Positions 32,265 through 40,782 are shown, numbered from the stretch's first letter. The stretch is 51,778 bases of DNA from Flavobacterium sp. UBA6195 (GCF_002422095.1 NZ_DITB01000128.1:1-51778), one strand, 5' to 3'. Program-made: numbers and translations. The notes: generated by a model from the letters alone, not told the origin.

Positions 32265-35045
32265 TTAGAATTTATAAGATGCTCCAAGTGAGAATCCAGT
32301 TCCACGTTTGAAACTTTGAACCGTTAAAGAGTTCTCATTTACAGGTATTTGACTTTCATCACCCATTATTCTTTCGTAATTTGGGTTTAAAATATTATCG
32401 ACTGATAATTTCACATCCCATGCCTTGTTAATGTTCTGACTCCAAATAAAGTCTAACTTATGAAATGGTTTTTCGTAAACATGATCTAAGCCTGCTATAC
32501 CTACAGCATAAATTCTTTCTCCATAAACACCATATACGAAAGTAGCTGTGTTAGTCCATTTTTCAGAAAATTTAAAATCATATTTTAAATCGGCATTTAC
32601 TAACCAGTTAGACGCTCCTTGTAATTGACGTTTGTCGAAAGTATCAAAATAAGTTCCATTTTGGCTAGAACGATCTTTTTCTGCTGTAGCTTCTGTATGC
32701 ATGATAGAAGTGTTGAATCCAAATGAAGCTCCTTTTAAATTATCGCTTAATCTACTTAATTGAATTATGCTTTCAAACTCTAATCCAAAAAGGGTTGCCG
32801 ACTTGTTGTTGTAATATGATACTTGTTGACCACTACCACCACCAAAGTTGTCAAATGAACGTTCAATTGGATTTTCGATATATTTTCCAAAAGCAGTTAC
32901 AGCAAATAGTTCGTCTTTTGTTGGGAAAACTTCAAATTTTAAATCTACATTATTGTTTGTACTATTAACTAACAATGCATTTCCTTTTTCAGATGTACCA
33001 TCAGCATTGATGTATGTAATAGGTAAAGATTCAAATAAAACAGGACGAGTAATTGTTCTACTAGCCGCAAAACGTATGTTTTTGCTTTCGCTTACAGCAT
33101 ATTTTAAGTTTAATGATGGCAAAATATCCAATTCACTAGTTTCAATTTTTCTATATGTACTTCCAATAGGGTCACTAATCGTTCTGTATTTTAAATCTCT
33201 TATAGTGTTTTCAGCTCTTACCCCTGCGTTTAATTCTAATTTAGGTGTAATGTTGTAAGTAATATTTCCGTAGAAACCATCTACTCTGCTAAATATTTTG
33301 GTTTTATATTCACCACCTGTTTCTTCTCTAAAAGAAATATCGTTATTAGCAATTGCAGTTTGAATAAACGAGTCAATATTGTTTAAATTTACAATACTTG
33401 CAGGTAAACTAGCATCATTTGGTAATCCCGCAATGAATCTATATGATGTTTTCATGTATTCTGCATAGCCATTGTATCCTAAAGCAATTTTATTTTGTTT
33501 GTCTTCGTTTTTACCAAATTTATAGTTGTATTCCATTAAACCCGACATGTGAAAGTTGTTTTCAACATCTAAAAATTGGCGAATCAAGTTGTTACTTCCA
33601 AAACGAACTTCGATATCATCTTCACTTACTTTTGTTCCATTGATAAATTTTCTATCTGGTTGGGTGAATTTTGTTCTCGTATACGATAAACCTCCTTTTA
33701 CAAGATGTTTCCCATCTTTAGTAATCTTATATTCTGATTGAATTTGATTTGTAAAATAATTTGATTCATCATATTGATTTAAACGGATAATTTCATTTGG
33801 ATTTTGAACATTATTTCTCGTATAACCTATTTGATCTTGTATTTCGTTTTGAGTAGCTTTTATGAATAAAGAATTCGTAGTTATCTTTAATCTGTCTGAT
33901 TTAAAGTTCAATGAAAATAAAGCAGATGCTTGAGTTCCAAATTTGTATTGCGATGTTCTAAAATTATTATCGTAAATACCTTGTCCTGTTTGGAATGTTC
34001 TTTGAATTCCTTCTCTAAACTGATATTTATTATCAAAATTTGCAGAAATAAAATAATACATTTTGTATGGCTTGTTTCCTACATCAAATTTGTTAGCATG
34101 TGTAACTCCAAAACTTGTATTAAGAGGCGCTCCAATTTTCTTTACATTCCAAGTAGATTCAAAGTTATTGTCAATTTGTCCGTTTGGAGTAGATCCAAAA
34201 CCAGAAGGCAATTCTCTTTCTTGTCCCCCAAAACCAAAGAAACTTTTAGTGTTGTCTGCATCAGGCGAAATTAAGAAATCACGCATATTGTTGTTAGAAA
34301 CATATCCAACACCATAACTAATTTTAGTGAAGCTTTCTGTTGGTTGTGTTGTGTTGATATCGATAGTTGCTCCAGCAAAATCTCCATAAACATTTGGATT
34401 AAATGTTTTAAAGATATCCATGTAACCTACAATATCAGTAGGGAATAAATCTAAAGGAATAATCTTTTTAAATGGACTGTTTGAAGGAACAGCTAAGTTG
34501 TTAATCAATAAATTATTGTAACGATCTTCTAAACCTCTAATAAAAAGACCTCTTGATTCTACTTTGGTGATTCCAGTTACTTTAGTTAAACCTGTTTCAA
34601 CATTGCTAATTCCTTTTCTAGACATTTCTTGTGCTCCAATACTCTGTTTAATTTCAACAGCTTTTAATTGTTCTTGAAGCAAAGCACTTTCTTTTTCTTT
34701 AGAAACAGTCTGTACAATTTCAACATCAGCTAATTGAACTCCACTAGCTTCTAAAGTGTGATTGATTACTTTTTTCTCATTTGCTTTAATTGTAAATGGA
34801 ATTTCTTTGGTTTCATATCCTAAATATCCAATTACTAAAGTGTAATTTCCTGGTTTTAAAGAAATGGAATATTTACCATTTTCATCTGTAGAAGTTCCTT
34901 GTTTTGTACCTTTAATTACTATATTAGCAAAAGGTAAAGGTTCGTTGTTAAATTCTTTGTCTAAAATAGTTCCGGTTACAGTTCCATTTTGTGCAAACAT
35001 TGTAGCTGCAAAGAATAATGACAATAATAAAAAACGTAGTTTCAT
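32265..35045 (-). CDS. TonB-dependent outer-membrane receptor
   Basis: Outer-membrane active transporter of 926 aa. A signal peptide (1-18) precedes a CarboxypepD_reg-like domain (about 21-107, GTVTGTILDKEFNNEPLPFANIVIKG region), a plug domain (about 125-235, with KGISNVETGLTKVTGI and VESRGLFIRGLEDRYN), and a large beta-barrel ending in GASYKF with a terminal aromatic residue. There is no SusD partner; instead a predicted surface lipoprotein gene lies downstream. The substrate is not evident. Upstream are six 11-bp-spaced direct repeats shared with the divergent response-regulator gene, so control by that regulator, possibly in phosphate limitation, is inferred. A double hairpin follows the gene. 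Confidence 0.93.
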   Translation of the reverse strand: MKLRFLLLSLFFAATMFAQNGTVTGTILDKEFNNEPLPFANIVIKGTKQGTSTDENGKYSISLKPGNYTLVIGYLGYETKEIPFTIKANEKKVINHTLEASGVQLADVEIVQTVSKEKESALLQEQLKAVEIKQSIGAQEMSRKGISNVETGLTKVTGITKVESRGLFIRGLEDRYNNLLINNLAVPSNSPFKKIIPLDLFPTDIVGYMDIFKTFNPNVYGDFAGATIDINTTQPTESFTKISYGVGYVSNNNMRDFLISPDADNTKSFFGFGGQERELPSGFGSTPNGQIDNNFESTWNVKKIGAPLNTSFGVTHANKFDVGNKPYKMYYFISANFDNKYQFREGIQRTFQTGQGIYDNNFRTSQYKFGTQASALFSLNFKSDRLKITTNSLFIKATQNEIQDQIGYTRNNVQNPNEIIRLNQYDESNYFTNQIQSEYKITKDGKHLVKGGLSYTRTKFTQPDRKFINGTKVSEDDIEVRFGSNNLIRQFLDVENNFHMSGLMEYNYKFGKNEDKQNKIALGYNGYAEYMKTSYRFIAGLPNDASLPASIVNLNNIDSFIQTAIANNDISFREETGGEYKTKIFSRVDGFYGNITYNITPKLELNAGVRAENTIRDLKYRTISDPIGSTYRKIETSELDILPSLNLKYAVSESKNIRFAASRTITRPVLFESLPITYINADGTSEKGNALLVNSTNNNVDLKFEVFPTKDELFAVTAFGKYIENPIERSFDNFGGGSGQQVSYYNNKSATLFGLEFESIIQLSRLSDNLKGASFGFNTSIMHTEATAEKDRSSQNGTYFDTFDKRQLQGASNWLVNADLKYDFKFSEKWTNTATFVYGVYGERIYAVGIAGLDHVYEKPFHKLDFIWSQNINKAWDVKLSVDNILNPNYERIMGDESQIPVNENSLTVQSFKRGTGFSLGASYKF

Positions 35046-35065
35046 GTTGTGTTATTAATTTTGTG

Positions 35066-35073
35066 CAAAGGAA
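35066..35073 (-). promoter_or_regulatory. Weak -7 box (TTCCTTTG) of the TonB-dependent receptor gene
   Basis: The minus strand reads TTCCTTTG, one mismatch from TAnnTTTG, 20 bases before the ATG at 35045. There is no -33 TTG at the normal spacing; that position is covered by the direct-repeat array, as expected of an activator-dependent promoter. Confidence 0.45.
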
Positions 35074-35082
35074 CTGCGGAAG

Positions 35083-35144
35083 TGTTATAGTAAAGTTACT
35101 TGCCTGTTATGAATTAGTTGCCAATGCGTTATCGAATTGTTAAT
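35083..35144. promoter_or_regulatory. Six direct repeats with 11-bp period: Pho-box-like operator
   Basis: GTTA or GTTG occurs at 35084, 35095, 35106, 35117, 35128 and 35139, exactly 11 bp apart. On the minus strand the half-sites read TTAACA, ATAACG, GCAACT, ATAACA, GTAACT, ATAACA, each followed by 5 bases. OmpR/PhoB-family regulators bind such 11-bp direct repeats (PhoP of Bacillus: TTAACA-type; PhoB of E. coli: Pho box). The divergent gene encodes a regulator of this family. Confidence 0.75.
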
Positions 35145-35222
35145 AGATTAAATAATTGTAAACTCCTTTGAACATTTTATTTTATCTTTACCTTTACAAA
35201 CCAAAACATAACAATTTTTGTA

Positions 35223-35912
35223 ATGAAGAAAAAAGACATTAAGATCTTATTGGTTGATGATGAGCAAGATATCCTAGAAATTGTAGGATATAATCTTTCT
35301 CAAGAAGGCTATCAAATTATAACGGCTTCAAACGGAAAAGAAGCTATCGCGAAAGCAAAAAAAGAGCATCCACAATTAATTATTATGGATGTTATGATGC
35401 CCGAAATGGACGGAATGGAAGCTTGTGAAAATATTAGAAAAATTCCAGAACTTCAAGATACGATTATTACTTTTTTAACTGCTCGTTCCGAAGATTATTC
35501 ACAAGTAGCAGGTTTTGATGCAGGAGCTGACGATTACATTGCAAAACCCATCAAGCCAAAAGTTTTGGTTAGTAAAGTACAAGCATTATTAAGAAGATTA
35601 AAAGGAGTAGAAGGTGTTTCTTCAACGACAACTTTAACGGTAGGAAATATCGAAATTAACAGAGAAGAATACAAAATCATTAAAGATGGCGAAGAAATCA
35701 TCTTGCCTCGTAAAGAATTTGAATTGTTCTATTTACTAGCTACAAAACCTGGAAAAGTGTTTACTCGTGAAGAAATTTTAGACAAAGTTTGGGGTAACGA
35801 AGTAGTAGTGGGTGGAAGAACCATCGATGTTCACATCAGAAAATTAAGAGAAAAAATTGGAGATAGCTTCTTTAAAACCATTAAAGGAGTTGGCTATAAA
35901 ATCGAATTTTAA
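35223..35912 (+). CDS. OmpR/PhoB-family response regulator
   Basis: Two-component transcription factor of 229 aa. The receiver domain (about 5-125) has the acidic pair Asp12-Asp13, phospho-acceptor Asp56 (IIMDVMMPEMDG), the switch Thr86 and Lys108 (AKP). The C-terminal winged helix (about 135-229) shows LPRKEFELFYLLATKPG, VFTREEILDKVWG and TIDVHIRKLREKIG, typical of PhoB/OmpR. The stop overlaps the kinase start (TAATG). It diverges from the TonB-dependent receptor gene, and the shared gap holds six 11-bp-spaced repeats of the kind this family binds. A PhoB-like identity is an inference from that site and from the kinase. Confidence 0.93.
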   Translation: MKKKDIKILLVDDEQDILEIVGYNLSQEGYQIITASNGKEAIAKAKKEHPQLIIMDVMMPEMDGMEACENIRKIPELQDTIITFLTARSEDYSQVAGFDAGADDYIAKPIKPKVLVSKVQALLRRLKGVEGVSSTTTLTVGNIEINREEYKIIKDGEEIILPRKEFELFYLLATKPGKVFTREEILDKVWGNEVVVGGRTIDVHIRKLREKIGDSFFKTIKGVGYKIEF

Positions 35913-36955
35913 TGCAATTAAAATTTAAAAAATCTTATAAGTTCGCTTTAAAGTCATCGTTATATGTAACCTTGTTCTTTTTAGCGACTATTTTTTTATA
36001 TCATTATTTTGTTCAGTCATTAAATTTACTGGTTGTTTTAGGTTTTTCGCTAATTTTTTATGCGGCTACATTCTTTTTAATTCAATTTAGAGTAGAGCAT
36101 TTTATTTACAAAAGAGTAAAAAAAATATATGATGATGTTTCTTTATTAGAAACTACTTCCTATATAAGCCAACCAGTAACTACTGATATGGCTACTTTAA
36201 CTAGAGAAGTAAAAAAGTTTGCCCGAGATAAAAAATTAGAAATCGAAACCTTAAAAATTAGAGAAGAATACCGAAAAGAATTTTTAGGGAACGTTTCTCA
36301 CGAATTAAAAACGCCTCTTTTTACGATTCAAGGTTATTTGCTTACACTTCTTGATGGCGCGATGGAGGATAAAAACATTCGTAAAAAATATTTAGAACGT
36401 GCTGAAAAAGGGGTAGAACGCTTGATTTACATCGTGAAAGATTTGGATATGATTACCAAATTAGAAGTTGGTGAAATTAATCTAGATGTAACTCGTTTTA
36501 ATATTGTTGAGGTAATTCAAAACGTGTTTGATTTGTTCGAAATGAAAGCAGCTAACAAAAACATTACCTTGACTTTTGATATGAAATACGCTAAACCTAT
36601 TTGGGTAATGGCCGACCAAGAAAAAATCCAACAAGTAGTAACGAACTTGGTTGTAAATTCCATTAAATACGGTAAAAAAGGCGGAACTACTGAAGTTGGA
36701 ATCGAAGATTTAACCAAAAATAAAGTCATCGTAAGAATTACCGATAACGGTGAAGGAATTGCCAAACAAAACATTCCACGTTTATTCGAACGTTTTTACC
36801 GAGTAGATAAAAGTGGTGCAAGAAGCGAAGGAGGTTCTGGATTAGGATTAGCCATTGTGAAGCATATCATTGAAGGACACGATGAAAAAATCTATGTGGA
36901 AAGTCAAATTGGTGTTGGTTCAGAATTTTCATTTACTTTGGAAAAGACTAAATAG
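35912..36955 (+). CDS. Sensor histidine kinase, PhoR-like, with almost no periplasmic domain
   Basis: Membrane kinase of 347 aa. Two hydrophobic helices at about 14-34 and 38-58 are separated by a very short hairpin, so there is essentially no extracytoplasmic sensor domain; this resembles PhoR of E. coli, which senses through a transport complex. A linker (60-115) leads to the HisKA domain with His130 (GNVSHELKTPL) and an HATPase domain with N-box VVNSIKYG, G1 DNGEGI, and G2 GGSGLGLAIVKH. No clear PAS domain is seen. It is coupled to the response regulator by TAATG. Its last 27 bases overlap the convergent glycosyltransferase gene. Confidence 0.92.
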   Translation: MQLKFKKSYKFALKSSLYVTLFFLATIFLYHYFVQSLNLLVVLGFSLIFYAATFFLIQFRVEHFIYKRVKKIYDDVSLLETTSYISQPVTTDMATLTREVKKFARDKKLEIETLKIREEYRKEFLGNVSHELKTPLFTIQGYLLTLLDGAMEDKNIRKKYLERAEKGVERLIYIVKDLDMITKLEVGEINLDVTRFNIVEVIQNVFDLFEMKAANKNITLTFDMKYAKPIWVMADQEKIQQVVTNLVVNSIKYGKKGGTTEVGIEDLTKNKVIVRITDNGEGIAKQNIPRLFERFYRVDKSGARSEGGSGLGLAIVKHIIEGHDEKIYVESQIGVGSEFSFTLEKTK

Positions 36956-37984
36956 TTCATTCCAATTCGGGTTTGCAGAAAAATCCTTAAATCCTTTATA
37001 AAAGTGAATTTTTTCTAATTTGGAAGCTTTGAATTTTTCTTGCTTGCAACTTGGAGCCACAATTTCCGATTTAAACTTTTTAGCCAAATATTCTTGTTCG
37101 TATTGACCAGGCGTAGGAATAAAAAACACTTTTTTCTCCAATTTTGCTAAATCCATAACCGTAGTATAACCCGAACGACAAACCACAAATTCACTTTCGT
37201 TAAAAGCAGTACTTAACTGTTCCGAATTCATGAAATTGTAATAGGTAATCGAATTTACTTTTTCAATTTGTTGTTGTGATTCCACAATTCCTTTTACAAA
37301 AAGAATTTCCTTCGAACTATTTTCTAATTCTTTGATAAGTTTTTTTTCCAATAAAGTGCGTTGTGGTTCTGGTCCTGATAATAAAACCATTATGTCGTAT
37401 TTAATTGGTAATGATTTTTTTTCAATGCGACTTAACGGACCGATGTAATTGATTTTCTCAACTATTTTTTCAGGATGCCCTAATTTACCTGATAAATTTT
37501 CCACTCCAGCAACATCGGGAACCCAACAAGCATCAAATTTAGAAATGTAACGTGAATGCAATTTGGTAGTCAGCCAAGAAGTTTTTCCAGAAAGTACATT
37601 CAATTGATGTGTAATGAAAACCGAAGGCACTTTTGAAGAATAAACGCCCAATCTATTATCGCTAATAACACCATCAATTTCATAGTTTTCGATAATCTTA
37701 TTGATTTTTGATTTCTCTTTTTTGATGGCCAACATCATTTTTGGCATTTGAAGCGCTAATTTCCACTTAAAGTTTTTGCCTTTTTCTGCATATTGAATGT
37801 TGTAGGCAGGCAATTCAATACTCAAAAGATTTGGGAATTCTTTTTTCAACAAAGCTAAAGCTACTCCGTCAGAAGCAATAATGGGTTCAAAACCATTTTC
37901 TTCCAATGCTTTTATAATAGGAATACATCTTGTGGCATGTCCTAAACCCCAATTGAGTGGCGCAATAAGTATTTTTTTCTTCAT
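36929..37984 (-). CDS. MurG-like (GT-B fold) glycosyltransferase
   Basis: Cytoplasmic glycosyltransferase of 351 aa with a two-lobed GT-B fold. The N-terminal glycine-rich loop LNWGLGHATRCIPII (residues 9-23) resembles the GGTGGH loop of MurG. The C-terminal donor site includes VVCRSGYTTVMDLAKLEKKVFFIPTPGQYEQEYLA, the SGxxTxxE-like region of GT1/GT28 enzymes. The donor and acceptor are unknown. It starts one base into the stop of the upstream phosphoesterase gene (TAATG), so the two form a coupled pair, probably in envelope glycan or lipid metabolism. Its 3' end overlaps the kinase gene by 27 bases. Confidence 0.82.
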   Translation of the reverse strand: MKKKILIAPLNWGLGHATRCIPIIKALEENGFEPIIASDGVALALLKKEFPNLLSIELPAYNIQYAEKGKNFKWKLALQMPKMMLAIKKEKSKINKIIENYEIDGVISDNRLGVYSSKVPSVFITHQLNVLSGKTSWLTTKLHSRYISKFDACWVPDVAGVENLSGKLGHPEKIVEKINYIGPLSRIEKKSLPIKYDIMVLLSGPEPQRTLLEKKLIKELENSSKEILFVKGIVESQQQIEKVNSITYYNFMNSEQLSTAFNESEFVVCRSGYTTVMDLAKLEKKVFFIPTPGQYEQEYLAKKFKSEIVAPSCKQEKFKASKLEKIHFYKGFKDFSANPNWNELFSLFQSK

Positions 37985-38805
37985 TACTTTTTCAAAACCG
38001 CAATAAATTGTTCGGCTAATTTATTTTCATCTTCAAAATTATACTCATTTTCCTCCGAACTAAAATTTCTATCGTGTTGGTATAATTTCCACTTTTTGTT
38101 GTTGTATTCTAGTGCGGTTAAATTTTCTATCCAATCGCCTGAATTCAAATAGAAAACTTCTCCTTTTTCATTTTCCATGAACTCAATTTTAGGTTCGTGA
38201 ATATGTCCGCAAATTACATAATCGTAGTCGTTTTCTATCGCCAATTCCACACAAACATTTTCAAAGTTAGTGATAAATTTAACAGCAGATTTTACATTGT
38301 TTTTAATTTTCTTAGAAAGCGAATACGGTTCTTTGTTAAATCGGGCTAAAACCCAATTGATAAATCTATTGATTAGAATCAATATGTCGTAACCCCAACC
38401 GCCTAATTTTGCTAGCCATTTGGCTTGGGTAATCGAAGCGTCAAAAACGTCTCCGTGAAAAATCCAAGCTCTTTTGTGATCTAATTCTAACACGAGTTTA
38501 TCAATTAAACTGATGTTTCCCATGTGTAAATCGGTAAATTTCCTAAGAAATTCATCGTGATTACCGGTGATATAATACACTTTTGTACCTTTGGTACTCA
38601 TCGAAATAATCTTCTTAATTACTTCTAAGTGTTTCGATGGGAAATAGGATTTTCTAAATTGCCAAATATCAATAATATCGCCATTTAGAACTAAAATTTT
38701 AGGTTTTATCGAAGATAAATAATCCAATAATTCTTTCGCATGGCAACCATACGTTCCAAGATGAACATCGGAAATAACAACCACTTCAACTTTACGTTTT
38801 TTCAT
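37984..38805 (-). CDS. Metallophosphoesterase, LpxH-like (UDP-2,3-diacylglucosamine diphosphatase family)
   Basis: Calcineurin-like phosphoesterase of 273 aa. The two-metal site is complete: DVHLG (Asp13, His15), GDIID (Asp43), GNHDE (81-85), a HGD motif near residue 117 and GHIH in the C-terminal half. The overall length and the long helical insertion after the HGD motif are close to LpxH, which hydrolyses UDP-2,3-diacylglucosamine in lipid A synthesis, and homologues in this phylum are often annotated so. Whether this copy is the lipid A enzyme or a paralogue cannot be decided here. It is coupled to the following glycosyltransferase gene. Confidence 0.83.
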   Translation of the reverse strand: MKKRKVEVVVISDVHLGTYGCHAKELLDYLSSIKPKILVLNGDIIDIWQFRKSYFPSKHLEVIKKIISMSTKGTKVYYITGNHDEFLRKFTDLHMGNISLIDKLVLELDHKRAWIFHGDVFDASITQAKWLAKLGGWGYDILILINRFINWVLARFNKEPYSLSKKIKNNVKSAVKFITNFENVCVELAIENDYDYVICGHIHEPKIEFMENEKGEVFYLNSGDWIENLTALEYNNKKWKLYQHDRNFSSEENEYNFEDENKLAEQFIAVLKK

Positions 38806-38967
38806 ATGTGTGGATTATATTTTTTAGCGGTCACATATTGAATCGCTTTTTTTTCGTCGGTGTTGCTTGCGCAACTTTTTATTAATTGCGATTTCAAAAT
38901 AAAAGTTTTATGCAAAAAACGATAACCTATCTAATGTTAAGGTTATTGAAACATTATTAAAAGTTTA

Positions 38968-38997
38968 TTTGTGTTGCTAATTATTTGATTAATTTTG
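38968..38997 (+). promoter_or_regulatory. Promoter of trmB (TTTG, 18-bp spacer, TAATTTTG); fixes a GTG start
   Basis: TTTG at 38968-38971, an 18-base spacer and a perfect -7 box TAATTTTG at 38990-38997. The upstream in-frame TTG at 38985 lies before the transcription start, so the GTG at 39015 is the likely start. Confidence 0.7.
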
Positions 38998-39014
38998 CCC
39001 AAAATAAATTAGAA

Positions 39015-39689
39015 GTGGGAAGTAAAAATAAATTAAAGCGATTTAAAGAAAACGAAACGTTTACTAATGTTTTTCAACCAACAAGAGAAGAAGTTGTTGG
39101 GAATGAATTTCCGTTAAGAGGTAAATGGAATAGTGAATTCTTTAAAAATGATAATCCAATTGTATTAGAATTAGGTTGTGGGAAAGGCGAATATTCTGTT
39201 GGTTTAGCCGAAAGATTTCCTGAAAAAAACTTCATTGGAATTGATATCAAAGGAGCAAGATTTTGGCGTGGTGCAAAAACTGCGGTAGAATCGGGTATGA
39301 ATAACGTAGCTTTTGTAAGAACGCAAATCGAGTTAATCAATCATATTTTCGCTGAAAATGAAGTGTCTGAAATTTGGATTACTTTCCCAGATCCACAAAT
39401 CAAATACAAAAGAACGAAGCACAGAATGACGAATGCCGAGTTTTTAGAACGCTATAAAAAAATCCTAAAACCAAGCGGATTGATGCATTTAAAAACAGAT
39501 TCAGAATTCATGCACGGTTACACGTTAGGATTGTTACATGGTTTAGGTCATGAAGTAATTTATGCTAATCATAATATTTATAAAAACGAAGGAGCGCCAG
39601 CAGAAGTAATTGGAATTCAAACATTTTACGAAAGTCAATATTTAGAAGTTAACAAACCTATTACTTATATTAAGTTCCGAATTAAGTAA
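39015..39689 (+). CDS. trmB: tRNA (guanine(46)-N7)-methyltransferase
   Basis: SAM-dependent enzyme making m7G46 in tRNA. The protein is 224 aa from the GTG at 39015 (reads MGSKNKLKRF, the usual start in Flavobacteriaceae). The SAM site is LELGCGKGEYSVGLAE, and the TrmB signatures are NFIGIDIKGARFWRGAK, ITFPDPQIKYKRTKHRM and LKTDSEFMHGYT. The GTG start is supported by the promoter at 38968-38997. It is a single gene. Confident on function and fairly confident on the start. Confidence 0.93.
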   Translation: MGSKNKLKRFKENETFTNVFQPTREEVVGNEFPLRGKWNSEFFKNDNPIVLELGCGKGEYSVGLAERFPEKNFIGIDIKGARFWRGAKTAVESGMNNVAFVRTQIELINHIFAENEVSEIWITFPDPQIKYKRTKHRMTNAEFLERYKKILKPSGLMHLKTDSEFMHGYTLGLLHGLGHEVIYANHNIYKNEGAPAEVIGIQTFYESQYLEVNKPITYIKFRIK

Positions 39690-39720
39690 TCTTTGTTACA
39701 TTCATTTCAATATTCTTCCT

Positions 39721-39728
39721 TACTTTTG
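39721..39728 (+). promoter_or_regulatory. -7 promoter box (TACTTTTG) of the LysE-family gene
   Basis: TACTTTTG, a perfect TAnnTTTG box, 14 bases before the ATG at 39743. A TTTG 25 bases upstream is rather distant for a -33 element. Confidence 0.5.
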
Positions 39729-39742
39729 ATAAAAATCAATTT

Positions 39743-40375
39743 ATGACGTTTGTTTTAGCCATTTTTCTAGGTTTGATAATTTCCATAGGCGGTATCATTA
39801 TTCCGGGTATGTTGAATATGACGATTGCTAAAATCAGCATCAAAGAAAGTCAAAAACAAGCCTTAAATTTTGCTTTCGGGGCTGTAGTAGTAGTTTTTAT
39901 TCAAAGCTTTTTAGGAACTTATTTTGCTAAATTTTTAGATGCTAATCCTGTTTTTAGTGAAGGATTGAAAAAAATTGGAACTTTTATTTTCATTGCGTTA
40001 ACCATTGCTTTTGCCATAATGGGATTTAATGCCAAAAAGAAAAAAGAAATTGAAGTGAAAATTGACAAGAAAAGAAATCGTTTCTTTTACGGAATGGCAT
40101 TGTCTTCTTTTAATATGTTTGCCATTCCTTGGTACGCTTTAACTTCTTTGATGATGGCTTCAAAAGAATTATTTCAATACGATATTGTTTCCATCTTATT
40201 GTTTTCTTTTTCAGCCGCTTCTGGAACTTATTTCGTGTTCTATCTTTATGCTCGTTTTTTCAAAAAAATTGAACACAAACTAACTTTCATTGTTCAAAAT
40301 ATAAATTTTTTAATAGCCATCTTAACTGGTGTTGTTGCTATTTCTTCCTTGTATAAAATGTTTTTTAATTCTTGA
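39743..40375 (+). CDS. LysE-family amino-acid exporter-like membrane protein
   Basis: Inner-membrane protein of 210 aa with six hydrophobic helices in the LysE/RhtB pattern: a first helix with a glycine/proline-rich turn (GGIIIPGMLNMTIAKIS), two helices around 40-95, a basic cytoplasmic loop (NAKKKKEIEVKIDKKRN), and three more helices. Members export amino acids or related small molecules; the substrate is unknown. Its stop overlaps the next gene's TTG start by four bases, so the two are translated together. Confidence 0.8.
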   Translation: MTFVLAIFLGLIISIGGIIIPGMLNMTIAKISIKESQKQALNFAFGAVVVVFIQSFLGTYFAKFLDANPVFSEGLKKIGTFIFIALTIAFAIMGFNAKKKKEIEVKIDKKRNRFFYGMALSSFNMFAIPWYALTSLMMASKELFQYDIVSILLFSFSAASGTYFVFYLYARFFKKIEHKLTFIVQNINFLIAILTGVVAISSLYKMFFNS

Positions 40376-40707
40376 GCAAATTAAAATCAAATAGCGATAA
40401 CTTTTTTGAACGCGTTTACGAAATCGTTCGCCAAATTCCCGAAGGTAAAGTAACCTCCTATGGCGCCATTGCAAAGGCTATTGGTGCAGCACGTTCTGCT
40501 CGAATGGTGGGTTGGGCTATGAATGCTTCTCACAATTTAGAAGATGTCCCAGCGCATCGCGTTGTAAATAGAATTGGAATGCTTTCTGGAAAACATCATT
40601 TTGAAGGCACAAATCTGATGCAGCAACTTTTAGAGAATGAAGGAATAAAAGTGGTGGAAAATCAAATTATTGATTTTGAAAAACATTTTTGGGAGCCTAA
40701 TTTTTAA
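40372..40707 (+). CDS. Alkyltransferase-like protein (ATL, MGMT family)
   Basis: DNA-binding protein of 111 aa homologous to the C-terminal domain of O6-alkylguanine-DNA alkyltransferases. The active-site motif PCHRV is PAHRV here: Ala61 replaces the reactive cysteine, the hallmark of ATL proteins, which bind alkylated guanine and hand it to nucleotide-excision repair. The helix-turn-helix with RSARMVGWAM (the arginine-finger region) is kept. The start is a TTG, supported by the 4-base overlap with the exporter stop and the lack of another start before Met45. Confidence 0.88.
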   Translation: MSKLKSNSDNFFERVYEIVRQIPEGKVTSYGAIAKAIGAARSARMVGWAMNASHNLEDVPAHRVVNRIGMLSGKHHFEGTNLMQQLLENEGIKVVENQIIDFEKHFWEPNF

Positions 40708-40782
40708 TAATCTTTATTCTTTTTACGCAAACGATTAAGTTACAATTTCCAATAATTTACTTCAATCTTTCTGTAACAAACG

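Noticed and set aside
32723..34317. Several plus-strand open frames of 60-136 codons opposite the TonB-dependent receptor
   Set aside because: They are antisense to a clear coding sequence, have no promoter box or known motif, and their composition follows the receptor codons.
28505..35045. Polysaccharide utilization locus
   Set aside because: There is a TonB-dependent receptor but no SusD protein, glycoside hydrolase or hybrid regulator nearby.
38985..39014. TTG start of trmB at 38985
   Set aside because: It falls between the -33 and -7 elements of the trmB promoter; the GTG at 39015 gives the usual protein start.
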